NCBI GenBank assembly: GCA_036960175.1
Contig: JBALWH010000003.1
Coordinates: 62,001 to 126,000, forward strand
Direction: 5' to 3'
DNA: 64,000 bases
Source: Motiliproteus sp036960175
Lineage (GTDB): Bacteria > Pseudomonadota > Gammaproteobacteria > Pseudomonadales > Balneatricaceae
Both the position numbers and the translations under genes were made by a program. Positions 27,465-37,578 of this stretch are shown piece by piece. The notes beneath the pieces were generated by a model. It made no database searches and had not been told where the DNA came from. It saw nothing but the letters and a program-made list of their open reading frames with translations. Every line of letters starts with the position of its first letter. The stretch's first letter is position 1.

Positions 27465-28565
27465 CTAATCGTTACGCTTTACCAGCCAGACGCCGCATTC
27501 TTTATGATCGGTGTATGGAAACTGATCAAACAACGCCAAACGCTCGATTTTGTGAGTCTCGCATAGCCCCAGCAAATTTTGTTTTAAGGTATCGGGATTG
27601 CAGGAAACATAAAGGATGCGATCAAACTTTTGCACCAACCGCTCAGTCCCCTCATCCAACCCTGCCCGTGGAGGATCAACCAGTACGGTCGAAAATTGAT
27701 AAGCATCCAGATCGATACCCTGAAGACGTCGGAACTCTCGCTCCTTATTCATGGCTTGCGTGAACTCTTCACTGGACAGCCGAGCTACGGTGACATTATC
27801 AACTTTATTGGCTTCGATATTAAACTGCGCCGCATAGACTGAAGTCTTGGAAATTTCGGTCGCCAATACCTGCCTAAAGTTAGGCGCCAGAGCAATGGTG
27901 AAATTAGCGTTTCCGCAATACAGCTCAAGCAGGTCGTCCCCCGCCCCTGCAGATACATCCAACGCCCAGCGCAGCATTTTCTCAGCCACACCACCATTAG
28001 GCTGGGTGAAACTGTTTTCTACCTGTTTGTAGACCAGCTCTCGTCCGTCTACATTCATTGATTCCATAACAAAGTCACGCTCAACCAGCAGCTTGGTTTT
28101 ACGACTGCGCCCGACAATATCGATATGGAATTTTTCCCTTAGCGGCTCAACCAACTGCGGCCAATCCTCTGCTAAAGCACGATGGTAAAGCAACGTCACC
28201 AGCAGCTCGCCGCTAAGCGTGCTTAAAAAATCCACTTGAAAAAGCTTGCGACGCAGCTCTGGCAGCTGGCGAATATCGCCTAACAGCTCGAACATGACAT
28301 CATGGATTCTCTCGGAAACCATGGGGCACTCATCAATGCGGATTGGCATTCTGTTATTGCCAGGCTCAAACATGGCATAGAACAGATCATCATCCTGGTG
28401 CCAGATTCGAAATTCAGCCCGTAATCGATAATGCTGCTTGGATGAACTAAAAACCTCCACTGCCGGAGGATTAAACTCTGCAAACATCTGCTGCACATCA
28501 GCCGCTTTGGATTCTAGCAGCTGAGTGTATTTGTCAGGATAGACGGATCCCGTATGTGTCTTCAT
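27465..28565 (-). CDS. trmA: tRNA (uracil-5-)-methyltransferase TrmA
   Basis: A 366-residue SAM-dependent enzyme (E. coli TrmA is 366) that makes m5U54 in the T-loop of tRNAs. The SAM-binding motif is LLELYCGNANFTIALA; DPPRAGLDEGT and YVSCNP carry the family motif, with the Cys of SCNP as nucleophile and the Glu in the final HKECGVWL as general base. The start at 28565 (MKTHTGSVYPDKYTQLL) fits the family. It is divergent from metG with a 200-bp shared upstream region. Confidence 0.95.
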   Translation of the reverse strand: MKTHTGSVYPDKYTQLLESKAADVQQMFAEFNPPAVEVFSSSKQHYRLRAEFRIWHQDDDLFYAMFEPGNNRMPIRIDECPMVSERIHDVMFELLGDIRQLPELRRKLFQVDFLSTLSGELLVTLLYHRALAEDWPQLVEPLREKFHIDIVGRSRKTKLLVERDFVMESMNVDGRELVYKQVENSFTQPNGGVAEKMLRWALDVSAGAGDDLLELYCGNANFTIALAPNFRQVLATEISKTSVYAAQFNIEANKVDNVTVARLSSEEFTQAMNKEREFRRLQGIDLDAYQFSTVLVDPPRAGLDEGTERLVQKFDRILYVSCNPDTLKQNLLGLCETHKIERLALFDQFPYTDHKECGVWLVKRND

Positions 28566-28766
28566 GTATCGGACTTCATTAGTGAACGGAAATTAGAGGC
28601 CAAATATTCTAGCAGAATTTACTTCTTTCAAGAGCAATAAGATGATCAATATACGAACGCAGTTTTGTAACTTTCGCCGATAGGATACAATCGCCTATTC
28701 AAAAATTGGCATGCCATTCCCTCGCAAGCCTGTTTGCTCCTGATCAGCCTTTGGAATTTTACCTCC

Positions 28767-30803
28767 ATGTCGAAAGCACCACGCAAAATTCTCGTTACCA
28801 GCGCCCTTCCTTATGCCAATGGCTCAATCCATCTGGGACATTTATTGGAATATATTCAGACCGATATCTGGGTCCGTTTTCAGAAAATGCGGGGGGAAAC
28901 CTGTAACTATGTGTGTGCAGACGACGCCCACGGCACAGCGATCATGCTCAAAGCAGAAGAACAGGGAATCACGCCGGAGCAATTGATCGCGGACGTAAGT
29001 GCCGAGCATCAGGCTGATTTTGCTGATTTCAACATCGAATTTGATAATTATTACTCTACCCACTCGGAAGAAAACCGCGAGTTGTCCGCCCACATCTACA
29101 ACTGCTGCAAAGAAGCGGGGCATATTTCCAGCCGCACTATCAAGCAGGCATTCGACCCGGAAAAGAAACTATTCCTGGCCGACCGGTTTATCAAAGGCAC
29201 CTGCCCCAAGTGCAAGGCTGAAGACCAATACGGCGACAACTGTGAAGCCTGCGGTGCCACTTACAGCCCAGCGGATCTAATCGACCCTACCTCCGCGATT
29301 TCTGGCGCCACACCAATCGAAAAAGAATCAACACACTTCTTCTTCAAATTGCCAGACTTCGAACAGATGCTGAAGCGATGGACCCGCAGCGGAACACTGC
29401 AAGAAGAAGTTGCGAATAAACTCGCTGAATGGCTAGATTCAGGGCTACAAGAATGGGATATCAGCCGCGACGCACCCTACTTCGGATTCGAGATCCCCGG
29501 GGAAAAAGACAAGTTTTTCTACGTCTGGCTAGATGCCCCCATTGGCTATATGGCCAGTTTCAAAAACCTCTGTGAGCGCACCGAGGGGCTGGAGTTTGAT
29601 GACTACTGGGGTAAAGATTCCGAGACCGAGCTGTATCACTTTATCGGCAAGGACATTATAAACTTCCACGCCTTGTTCTGGCCTGCCATGCTGAGCTGCT
29701 CCGACTTCAGAACCCCAACAGCAGTTTTCGCCCACGGATTCCTTACCGTTAATGGCAAAAAAATGTCCAAATCCCGCGGCACCTTCATCAAGGCTCGCAC
29801 CTATCTGGATCACCTAAACCCCGAATACCTACGCTATTACTTTGCCGCTAAGTTGAATAATCGCGTCGAAGACCTTGACTTAAACCTGGAAGATTTCAGC
29901 CAACGTGTCAACTCCGACCTCGTTGGAAAAGTCGTCAATATTGCCAGCCGTAGCGCCGGCTTTATCACCAAGAAGTTTGACGGAACCTTGTCTGCCAACT
30001 GCACCGAACCCGAACTGATCAATGCGTTTACCGCAGCCAGCGAGCAGATCGCCAAGTACTATGAGGGCCGTGAGTTTGGCAAAGCCATAAAGGAAATAAT
30101 GGCACTGGCTGATAAGGCAAACCAATACATCGATGATAAAAAGCCCTGGGTTCTAGCCAAACAAGAAGGCGCCGAACAACAGGTCCAAGAGGTCTGCTCT
30201 GTCGGTATCAACCTGTTCCGTTTGCTGATGATCTACCTGAAGCCAGTTTTGCCAGAAATGTCCACTAAAGCAGAGCAGTTCCTGAATGATGAGCTGGACT
30301 GGTCAGCGCTGGACAGAATTCTGACCGACCATAAAATCAACAAATTCAAGCCATTGATGACTCGCGTCGAGCAAGACAAGGTCAGCGCCATGGTGGAATC
30401 CTCAACGGAAGCGCAGGCACAAGAACAGAAAGCCACCGCCACTCCCGACAGCCCGCTGACACAAGAGCCGATCGAAAGTGAAATCGAATATCCAGATTTT
30501 GCCAAGCTGGATCTGCGCATTGCGCTAATCAAAAAAGCTGAAGCCGTAGAAGGTGCCGATAAACTGCTACGCCTGGAACTGGATCTAGGTGGCGAAACGC
30601 GCCAGGTCTTTGCCGGCATCAAAACCGCCTATAAACCAGAACAACTGGAAGGCAAGCACACAGTAATGGTTGCTAATCTCGCACCGCGAAAGATGAAATT
30701 TGGTATTTCAGAAGGAATGGTACTAGCCGCAGGCCCAGGGGGAACAGAACTATGGTTGCTAGAACCCCATGCTGGCGCCAAACCAGGCATGAGAGTCCGC
30801 TAA
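28767..30803 (+). CDS. metG: Methionine--tRNA ligase
   Basis: A 678-residue class I synthetase from the ATG at 28767 (MSKAPRKILVTSALPYANG); the frame is open upstream to 28734 but the family begins here. The HIGH motif appears as HLGH, the zinc knuckle as CPKC...CEAC, and the KMSKS loop as GKKMSKSRGTFIKA. The C-terminal EMAP/OB tRNA-binding domain begins at DFAKLDLRIALIKKAE. This is the long, dimeric bacterial form. It charges elongator and initiator tRNA-Met. Confidence 0.97.
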   Translation: MSKAPRKILVTSALPYANGSIHLGHLLEYIQTDIWVRFQKMRGETCNYVCADDAHGTAIMLKAEEQGITPEQLIADVSAEHQADFADFNIEFDNYYSTHSEENRELSAHIYNCCKEAGHISSRTIKQAFDPEKKLFLADRFIKGTCPKCKAEDQYGDNCEACGATYSPADLIDPTSAISGATPIEKESTHFFFKLPDFEQMLKRWTRSGTLQEEVANKLAEWLDSGLQEWDISRDAPYFGFEIPGEKDKFFYVWLDAPIGYMASFKNLCERTEGLEFDDYWGKDSETELYHFIGKDIINFHALFWPAMLSCSDFRTPTAVFAHGFLTVNGKKMSKSRGTFIKARTYLDHLNPEYLRYYFAAKLNNRVEDLDLNLEDFSQRVNSDLVGKVVNIASRSAGFITKKFDGTLSANCTEPELINAFTAASEQIAKYYEGREFGKAIKEIMALADKANQYIDDKKPWVLAKQEGAEQQVQEVCSVGINLFRLLMIYLKPVLPEMSTKAEQFLNDELDWSALDRILTDHKINKFKPLMTRVEQDKVSAMVESSTEAQAQEQKATATPDSPLTQEPIESEIEYPDFAKLDLRIALIKKAEAVEGADKLLRLELDLGGETRQVFAGIKTAYKPEQLEGKHTVMVANLAPRKMKFGISEGMVLAAGPGGTELWLLEPHAGAKPGMRVR

Positions 30804-30832
30804 ACAGATAACTACACCCTAGCCACAACCCT

Positions 30833-31267
30833 CTACCACGCGGCTCCAGTCACGGAATACCAGATATACAGCCCCACCAGGGGCTGTAGCAGCAACACCA
30901 GCGCCATCAGGCAACAACCTTTTTGCATCTTGGCCGCATCCGCATCTTTTTTGATTCGCGTTTTAAATGCCACTGGCATTCCTGGCGGCGGATATATGTG
31001 CGATTGTTTAACCTTAGCCACCAAAACAAACAGATAACCCGCAATCGCCACCGAAATGCTGCCACTGAAAAACACCAGCCACAGCAGCAAACGTCCCGCC
31101 ATCCTAATAGCCAACTCAGGCTGACTACCCGCAAGCACCTGTATATCGACCAGCACCTGACTAATTATCGAAGACAGGTAAAAAAACAGCCCTATAGACA
31201 AGACCAACAATAAAACCAATGCGGCCTGGACCTTGGCGCTGCCTTGTATATAATCCCTTTCCATCAT
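30833..31267 (-). CDS. Small integral membrane protein of unknown function
   Basis: A 144-residue protein with three predicted membrane helices: residues about 15-38, 55-83 and 118-140. A basic cytoplasmic loop (VAFKTRIKKDADAAKMQKG) separates the second and third. It contains YPPPGMPVAFKTR, which may be a conserved signature, but I do not recognise the family. It is convergent with metG (29 bp) and divergent from the EPS operon. Confidence 0.65.
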   Translation of the reverse strand: MMERDYIQGSAKVQAALVLLLVLSIGLFFYLSSIISQVLVDIQVLAGSQPELAIRMAGRLLLWLVFFSGSISVAIAGYLFVLVAKVKQSHIYPPPGMPVAFKTRIKKDADAAKMQKGCCLMALVLLLQPLVGLYIWYSVTGAAW

Positions 31268-31354
31268 GTGAACGTGTTACCCGTTAATGTGCATATATGG
31301 ATAGTAGCTCAAAGGATTGCTCCCTCCAAAACAGAATCCCCTGCTGCTAGTGCA

Positions 31355-31397
31355 TCAATTGTATTAGGAACCTCAATATTCCTTAATTATCAATTGA
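31355..31397 (+). promoter_or_regulatory. Imperfect inverted repeat in the EPS operon leader
   Basis: TCAATTG...TTAGGAA and TTCCTTAA...CAATTGA form two arms around CCTCAATA, with a small asymmetric bulge. It lies about 65 bp before the first EPS gene and could be an operator or an RNA hairpin. Confidence 0.3.
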
Positions 31398-31461
31398 GTT
31401 TTTGCCGCTAATTATGCTTAATAGAACCAATAATAAGCCATCACGTTGATTCAGGAGAACA

Positions 31462-32112
31462 ATGAAGATGAACGGCAAGCTAAAAACATTGGTTGTTCGT
31501 GTTTCAGGGATAGCCCTGCTGCTAAGCATCGCGGGCTGTGCCAGCACAGAATTCGCCCCTCTACCCCCGAAAGCCCAAAAGCAGCCCGTTACTACAGACC
31601 CTTCGGCATATAACTACCTTATCGGCGCCGGAGACCAACTGGATATCTTTGTGTGGCGTAATCCTGAAGTATCGCAGGAAGTTACCGTCCGCCCAGACGG
31701 CATGGTCACCACACCTCTGGTAGAAGACCTCAAAGTCAGCGGAAAAACTCCTACAGAAGTAGCCAGAAAACTGGAAGAAGCTCTCGGCGTTTACATCAAA
31801 GAGCCGATCGTTACAGTATTGGTTGAAGGCTTCCAAGGCCCTTATTCTGAGCAGGTCCGAATCATCGGTGAAGCCGGCCAACCTCAGGCTATACCCTATC
31901 GTAAAGATATGAGCCTATTAGATGTAATGATTTCTGTAGGCGGCCTGACTGAATTTGCTGACGGCAACCATGCCAGTGTTGTCCGGGTTGTAGACGGGGC
32001 ACAACAACAGTTTGGCGTACGCATCGAAGACCTGATCAAGGATGGCGATATCAGCGCCAATGCCGACATTCTGCCAGGGGATATCGTTATCATCCCAGAA
32101 GCTTGGTTCTAG
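31462..32112 (+). CDS. XrtA-type exopolysaccharide export lipoprotein (Wza-like)
   Basis: A 216-residue outer-membrane polysaccharide export protein. The lipobox is IAGC at the end of a hydrophobic segment. The Poly_export domain starts at YLIGAGDQLDIFVWRNPEVSQEVTVRPDG; a SLBB domain follows (IIGEAGQPQAIPY...LDVMISVGGL). The short single-SLBB layout and the final DIVIIPEAWF match the XrtA-associated exporters. It would form the outer-membrane outlet for EPS. It begins a five-gene operon with the chain-length gene 21 bp away. CAGGAG precedes the ATG. Confidence 0.92.
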   Translation: MKMNGKLKTLVVRVSGIALLLSIAGCASTEFAPLPPKAQKQPVTTDPSAYNYLIGAGDQLDIFVWRNPEVSQEVTVRPDGMVTTPLVEDLKVSGKTPTEVARKLEEALGVYIKEPIVTVLVEGFQGPYSEQVRIIGEAGQPQAIPYRKDMSLLDVMISVGGLTEFADGNHASVVRVVDGAQQQFGVRIEDLIKDGDISANADILPGDIVIIPEAWF

Positions 32113-32133
32113 TCGGGCCGGAGTCTGTATTAA

Positions 32134-33789
32134 ATGCAAGATATCTTTGACCAACTTCTAACTTATGCCAAAGGCATATGGATCAGAAAGTGGATAGTCA
32201 TCCTTGTTGCCTGGCTGGTCTGTATTGTGGGCTGGCCAGTAGTAATGAAGCTACCAGATACCTTTGAATCCTCGGCACAGGTCTATGTAGACACGGATTC
32301 TTTACTGAAGCCCTTATTAAAAGGCATTGCATTAGAAACCAATCCGCAGCAGCAGGTAGCTCTGATGGTTAGGACTCTGCTGAGCCGACCAAACTTGGAG
32401 AAGATAGCCAGACTTACGGATCTTGACCTTAAGGCTCAGACTCCAGAACAATTCGATAGGTTATTGGAGGATCTTAAATCCGAAATTGCAATCAAAAGCG
32501 CGTCCACTGAGAAGCGAGGCCGTAACCAAAACCAAAATCTCTTCACTTTTTCTTATTCTAGTTATGACCCTATACTTGCAAAAAATGTCGTGCAGTCAAC
32601 GTTGAGCACCTTGGTGGAAAACACACTGGGAGACAAACGAGAAGATTCAGATTCTGCCCATGAATTTTTAGACCGCCAAATTGATGAGTACGAGCAAAGA
32701 TTGGTTGAAGCTGAGAATCAGCTGAAAGAGTTCAAACGCCGAAACATAGGGGTTATGCCTGGAGAACAAGGCGATTACTATTCACGGTTAGAGAGAACGA
32801 AGCTGGCATTGAGAGATGTCGAGTTGCAACTGAAAGAGTCCGATATTCGCTACCAATCTCTTAATAACCAGTTGAAAGAAGAAAGAGATGCCGCTGACTC
32901 CCTTACCTACAACCAAGCGGACTCAAACATTAAGACCAGCTACGATTCCAGAATCGAGCAAATGGAAGGCGACCTTGATCAATTAAAGCTGAAGTACACA
33001 GATCGCCACCCTGACATTCGTGAAACCACCCGTGTTCTGGAAGACTTGGTAGAGAAACGCAAGCAGGAATTGGAGCGTATCATTACCGAAATAAAAACAA
33101 CCGGTGTAAACCGCACGGTAGGCTATCAAGAGCTAAAGTTTGCCACTGCAGAGGCCCAAGCAGCAACGCGCTCATTACGAGTAAGAGCTGATAGCCATAA
33201 AGCTCGACTGCTAGAGCTTGAACAGAAAATACATACTATTCCAGAAATTGAAGCAGAACTTACAGCGTTAAACCGAGATTATGAGATCACTCTGGAAAAA
33301 TATAATGAACTTATCAGCCGTCGAGAGTCAGTTCAGCTATCGCAAAGTGCCGAAGTAACCTCAGACTCCTTTCAATTCCGCGTAGTGGAGCCACCTCGCG
33401 TGCCTTCAAAGGCAACAGGGCCTAAAAGAATTTTACTCCATTCCGCCGTTTTGGCAGGAGGATTAGTGATTGGTCTTGGTCTTGCTTTTTTACTCGGCCA
33501 AGCACGTCCAGTATTTTTCAGCAGCAGACAATTAAATCAAATTACGGGATTAACCGTACTCGGCTCGGTTTCCAAGCTGCATTCAGTTGAGGTCATCAGC
33601 CGTACCCGTCGAAATGGCTTTCTATTTGTTTTTTTCGGCGTTTCGTTAGTCGGGCTCTATGGTGTGATTCTAGGGTTACAAATAAACCCTGCCTTAAATC
33701 AAAAATTGATCAACCATATTCCCGATATTTCAGGGGCGGTATCACCCTATATCGACCCAATTTTGCTTAAGCTAAAGAGCATGCTTTAG
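32134..33789 (+). CDS. XrtA-system polysaccharide chain-length determinant (Wzz/GumC-like)
   Basis: A 551-residue inner-membrane co-polymerase. TM1 is at about residues 20-40 (WIVILVAWLVCIVGWPVV) and TM2 at about 430-450; another hydrophobic segment near 490-510 may be a third. The periplasmic part has a Wzz head (PDTFESSAQVYVDTDSLLKPL) and a long coiled coil (about 165-390) with LKLKYTDRHPDI, typical of the PEP-CTERM chain-length family. It lacks a kinase domain; the separate tyrosine kinase follows 4 bp later. It sets EPS length together with the kinase. Confidence 0.92.
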   Translation: MQDIFDQLLTYAKGIWIRKWIVILVAWLVCIVGWPVVMKLPDTFESSAQVYVDTDSLLKPLLKGIALETNPQQQVALMVRTLLSRPNLEKIARLTDLDLKAQTPEQFDRLLEDLKSEIAIKSASTEKRGRNQNQNLFTFSYSSYDPILAKNVVQSTLSTLVENTLGDKREDSDSAHEFLDRQIDEYEQRLVEAENQLKEFKRRNIGVMPGEQGDYYSRLERTKLALRDVELQLKESDIRYQSLNNQLKEERDAADSLTYNQADSNIKTSYDSRIEQMEGDLDQLKLKYTDRHPDIRETTRVLEDLVEKRKQELERIITEIKTTGVNRTVGYQELKFATAEAQAATRSLRVRADSHKARLLELEQKIHTIPEIEAELTALNRDYEITLEKYNELISRRESVQLSQSAEVTSDSFQFRVVEPPRVPSKATGPKRILLHSAVLAGGLVIGLGLAFLLGQARPVFFSSRQLNQITGLTVLGSVSKLHSVEVISRTRRNGFLFVFFGVSLVGLYGVILGLQINPALNQKLINHIPDISGAVSPYIDPILLKLKSML

Positions 33790-33793
33790 TGCT

Positions 33794-34786
33794 ATGAAAA
33801 ATACAATTGAACGAGCGCTAGAAAAACAACGACAACTGGATGCGCAATCAGAACGAGACCAGTTGTTTAACAGTGCACCTGAGCAAACCACAGCGCTCAA
33901 TGGTGTAAACCCTAATTCGGTTAATCCGGAGATGTCGTCACCCATTGAGCTCGCTCACAGCCCGCACCTTAACACTACTGCATCAGCGCTTAGTCATAAC
34001 AAAGTAAGACAGTCTGAGACAAATACCGAAAAATCACAGATCAAACAAATACAGGACTCAAAATCTGTATTTAATATCGATATAAAAAGACTTGATGAAA
34101 TGGGCATGGTAACTCCCACAGAAGCCTTCTCCTCCATCAAGGAGGAATATCGTTATATTAAACGCCCGCTACTTAATAACGCCTTTGGGGATTTGTCCTC
34201 ATCACTAAAGCACCCTAACCTGATAATGGTTTCCAGCTCCTTTCCAGGAGAAGGAAAAACCTTTACCGCGATCAACCTCGCCATCAGTATCGCCATGGAA
34301 CAAGACAGAAAGGTTATGCTGATCGATGCTGACGTCATCAACCCCAATGTCTGTAATCGCTTAGGATTATCTGAGCGAACAGGACTTCTGAATTACCTGA
34401 AGGGCGAAGCATCAGTACAAGACATTATTTCAGACACCAATATACCCAACCTGAAACTGATAACAGCAGGAAACCGGTCCCACCAGTCTAACGAATTATT
34501 GGCCAGTGCAAAGATGGCCAACCTAATGTCGGAGCTATCCACTCGCTATAAAGACCGGATTTGCATATTTGACACATCCCCTATTCTCGGAGCCAGTGAA
34601 ACGAATGTTCTATCGCAAATGACAGGACAGGGAGTTATTGTCGTAGAAGAGGAAAGAACCACTCACGGGCAGCTAGAGCGATCCCTTAGCCTGCTAAACC
34701 CCGAAATGGCAGTTGGATTAGTACTCAATAAGTCCAAAAAGAGTCGAAAGGAATACTATGGCTACTACTATGCAAACAGTAAGTAA
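33794..34786 (+). CDS. XrtA-associated tyrosine autokinase (BY-kinase)
   Basis: A 330-residue cytoplasmic CpsD/CapB-type kinase. After a variable N-terminal 100 residues come EEYRYIKRPLL, Walker A in SSSFPGEGKTFTAINLA, Walker A' VMLIDADVINPN and Walker B FDTSPILG. The C-terminal EYYGYYYANSK is the tyrosine cluster that is autophosphorylated. Phosphorylation cycles are expected to control the Wzz-like partner upstream. Its last 29 bases overlap the next gene, so the tyrosine cluster and the next protein's N-terminus share DNA. Confidence 0.92.
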   Translation: MKNTIERALEKQRQLDAQSERDQLFNSAPEQTTALNGVNPNSVNPEMSSPIELAHSPHLNTTASALSHNKVRQSETNTEKSQIKQIQDSKSVFNIDIKRLDEMGMVTPTEAFSSIKEEYRYIKRPLLNNAFGDLSSSLKHPNLIMVSSSFPGEGKTFTAINLAISIAMEQDRKVMLIDADVINPNVCNRLGLSERTGLLNYLKGEASVQDIISDTNIPNLKLITAGNRSHQSNELLASAKMANLMSELSTRYKDRICIFDTSPILGASETNVLSQMTGQGVIVVEEERTTHGQLERSLSLLNPEMAVGLVLNKSKKSRKEYYGYYYANSK

Positions 34787-36257
34787 ACCGGTGCGGTTTA
34801 AGCGCGAGCTGGTAGCCCTTATATGTGCGGTTGGAGTCAGCCAAGCATCCGCTGGCGATTGGAATTTTAGTCCTAACATCGAAATAAAAGAAGATTTCAC
34901 CAACAACCTGGACCTGACTGAGTCTAACGAGAAAAGCAGTTTTATCACTCAGGTACTACCCGGTTTCACTCTGCATAAAAAAGGTGGCGGTCTTGACGTA
35001 AATGTCGACTACAGCCTTCAACATGTAAACTATTCTTCCAGCCAGGGGGACGACACCACTAATCATCAACTTTCAGCGGCTACAAATGCCGAACTGATTG
35101 ACGATAATTTCTTTATTGATGCTCAGGCGAGCATGTCTCAGCAGCGGACCTCCAACCGCAGCGCCAGCATTGGCAACGACACTAATGCCGCAGGCAGCAC
35201 CACCGATACAAGCACCTTTGAAATCAGCCCCTATTGGCAACAGCGTATTAATGCGCATACGGATGCTGGTGCCCGCTTTACTTATAACCAGGTTAACTTC
35301 GACAGCAATGGCGGAAATGATAGCGATGGCTATGACGTCAATCTGTTTATTGATTCGAAGCCTTCGGTTAGCAAATTACATTGGGGGCTGACCGCAGATA
35401 AAAGCCGTGCAACACCAGACGATGAACTGCCTATCGAGAGTGATGAGATGAGCGCCAGCTTAGGCTACCGTCATAGTTCTCAACTGGACGTTTCACTCAG
35501 TTACGGCTACGTCGACAACCACCTAAGCAGCACCACCGACTCTAACGCTAATGCTGGTGATTTCTGGGGAGTATCCACTCAGTGGAACCCTAGTGCACGC
35601 ACAGAGATATCAGCGTCATATAATTCCCGTTTACAAACGTCAAACGACTATGGGTTAAACTTTTTTCATCGCACAAAAAGCGGAAGCTGGACGATAAATT
35701 ATTCCGAAAGTATAAGCAGCGCGAGAGAAGAACTGTTGCAGTCAATTCAAATTGGATCAATCGTTTGTAATGGTGACCGAAGCATATGCAATGCCGTTAG
35801 GGATACGAACCCAATCCTAGATGACGACCAAGAAATAGTAACCCGAATATTCGAGCTAACACCAACGCTAAACGACGATAGATTCATTTCAAAAGAGCTC
35901 ACCAGCAATTTAGTTATCAACAAGGGGAAAAGCACCTATAACCTAGGGGTTTATAGCCGAGACAGAGAATTCCAATCAGGTAGCCTCAACTCAGAAGAAG
36001 ATATAGGTATCTCGCTGGGCTGGACGATTCAAATGAATGCTAGCAGTTCAACCACCTTCACCTATGATTGGTCTAAGCTAGAACCAAGTGGATTAGCGAA
36101 GGATACTGAAAACACAATTAGCATCCATTACGATAAGCAACTAAGTCGAAAAACGACGGTCGTAGCCTCTATCAGCGCCAGCGACCGGTCATCTCCTGAC
36201 TCGACACGTGAGTTTTCAGAACAGAGTTTAGGCGTAAGTTTGTTGCACAATTTTTAG
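34758..36257 (+). CDS. TIGR03016-like PEP-CTERM-system outer-membrane beta-barrel protein
   Basis: A 499-residue exported protein. A signal peptide ends near residue 33 (QASAGDWNF). The rest has many alternating-polarity strands (LHWGLTADKSR, VSLSYGYVDNH, ISASYNSRLQTS) and ends in Phe (LLHNF), as outer-membrane barrels do. Its position between the autokinase and the ATPase is the usual one for this XrtA-associated family, thought to be an EPS secretion or assembly component. AAGGA before the ATG at 34758 supports this start, which overlaps the kinase gene; Met5 (34770) is an alternative. Confidence 0.87.
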   Translation: MATTMQTVSKPVRFKRELVALICAVGVSQASAGDWNFSPNIEIKEDFTNNLDLTESNEKSSFITQVLPGFTLHKKGGGLDVNVDYSLQHVNYSSSQGDDTTNHQLSAATNAELIDDNFFIDAQASMSQQRTSNRSASIGNDTNAAGSTTDTSTFEISPYWQQRINAHTDAGARFTYNQVNFDSNGGNDSDGYDVNLFIDSKPSVSKLHWGLTADKSRATPDDELPIESDEMSASLGYRHSSQLDVSLSYGYVDNHLSSTTDSNANAGDFWGVSTQWNPSARTEISASYNSRLQTSNDYGLNFFHRTKSGSWTINYSESISSAREELLQSIQIGSIVCNGDRSICNAVRDTNPILDDDQEIVTRIFELTPTLNDDRFISKELTSNLVINKGKSTYNLGVYSRDREFQSGSLNSEEDIGISLGWTIQMNASSSTTFTYDWSKLEPSGLAKDTENTISIHYDKQLSRKTTVVASISASDRSSPDSTREFSEQSLGVSLLHNF

Positions 36258-36275
36258 AGGTACAGATTCGCAATC

Positions 36276-37370
36276 ATGTATGAATCATATTTTGGACTGG
36301 TAGCCAAACCTTTCCAGCTAAGCCCAGACCCTGAGTTTTTCTTTTCGAGTAAAGGCCATAAACGTGCACTGTCCTACTTGCAGTACGGTCTGGGTCAAGG
36401 AGAAGGCTTTATCGTTATTACCGGTGATGTAGGAACCGGTAAGACTACATTGATGCGGAACCTGCTGAAGAATGTAAACCGTGACAACGTTATTGCCGCG
36501 CAACTGGTAACCACAAAACTAGAAGCAGATGACCTACTACGGATGATATGTGCCTCCTTTGGATTGCCAGCAGAGAACAAGCCAAAAGCAATTCTGCTGC
36601 AACAATTTGAAGGTTTTTTGAGATCGGCCCATCAGGCCAAGAAACGAGTACTGTTAGTCGTCGATGAGGCACAGAACCTCCCTGCCAGCGCTATCGAAGA
36701 GCTGCGCATGCTCTCTAACTTTCAGCTGACAGACGCCCCTCTACTCCAAAGCTTTCTGCTAGGGCAACCAGAACTACGGGCAATCATACAAGATCCAAGT
36801 ATGGAGCAATTCCGCCAACGAATCATCGCCTCCTGTCACCTAAAACCCTTAGGTGCAGAAGAACTAAAAGAATACATTCTTTGGCGGCTGACAGTTGCGG
36901 GCTGGACTCAGAACCCAAAATTTTCTGACCAAGCGTTTACCGATATTTTCAAATTTACCGCTGGTGTTCCCAGACGAATCAATATTTTCTGTGACCGACT
37001 AATGCTTTTTTGCTTTCTTGAAGAAGTTAAAACAGTCACTCGCGAGACTGTTGCCACAGTAGCAGAAGAGCTCGCGGATGAGATGGCTCCTGTGGCAACA
37101 CACCGAGCACCCGTCGTGTCTCCATCGACCAACTACCAGCCAGGAGTTCCTGCCTCTCCGTCAGCTCCTGTCTATTCTGGCTTGCCAGATATGGATGCCT
37201 TGCAGGATAAAATCAACCTGCTAAACAACTATTTCAACGAATCGCTTGAAGAAAAAATCCAGATGCTGAAAGTGATCGATAAGAAGTTTAACAGCAAGAT
37301 AAAGTCTGTTTTGAATGATAAACCAGATGTACAACGGCCAAGACCACAGCCAGTAAATAAAAAAGAATAA
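36276..37370 (+). CDS. XrtA-associated ATPase (ExeA/GspA-like AAA+)
   Basis: A 364-residue AAA+ ATPase of the TIGR03015 type. MYESYFGLVAKPFQLSPDP is the standard start, Walker A is GDVGTGKT at residues 50-57, and Walker B is LLVVDEAQNLP. PRRINIFCDRLML is the sensor-2 region. A Pro-rich linker and a C-terminal helical region (DKINLLNNYFNESLEEKIQML) follow. It is thought to supply energy or regulation for EPS assembly. It is the last gene of the operon, 18 bp after the barrel gene. Confidence 0.92.
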   Translation: MYESYFGLVAKPFQLSPDPEFFFSSKGHKRALSYLQYGLGQGEGFIVITGDVGTGKTTLMRNLLKNVNRDNVIAAQLVTTKLEADDLLRMICASFGLPAENKPKAILLQQFEGFLRSAHQAKKRVLLVVDEAQNLPASAIEELRMLSNFQLTDAPLLQSFLLGQPELRAIIQDPSMEQFRQRIIASCHLKPLGAEELKEYILWRLTVAGWTQNPKFSDQAFTDIFKFTAGVPRRINIFCDRLMLFCFLEEVKTVTRETVATVAEELADEMAPVATHRAPVVSPSTNYQPGVPASPSAPVYSGLPDMDALQDKINLLNNYFNESLEEKIQMLKVIDKKFNSKIKSVLNDKPDVQRPRPQPVNKKE

Positions 37371-37578
37371 CTTAAAATTATCACTGCTTTCTTCTAGATA
37401 ATTGTTATCTCGCATTTAAAAATAATTATGTGTTTATAAAAAAGCCGACGCCTAAAAAAATCACGATATTTCTATTGGCTCTACTAGCAAAGAAATCACA
37501 GACATTACGACAACATGAAATAAAGATCACATAACGACAACAAATAAAATCCTATGCCTCGCACAATAGTGAAAAACC

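Noticed and set aside
31268..31461. Sigma-54 or JUMPstart/ops element before the EPS operon
   Set aside because: No GG-N10-GC pair with a TTGC core and no GGCGGTAG-type ops sequence was seen; only an imperfect inverted repeat.
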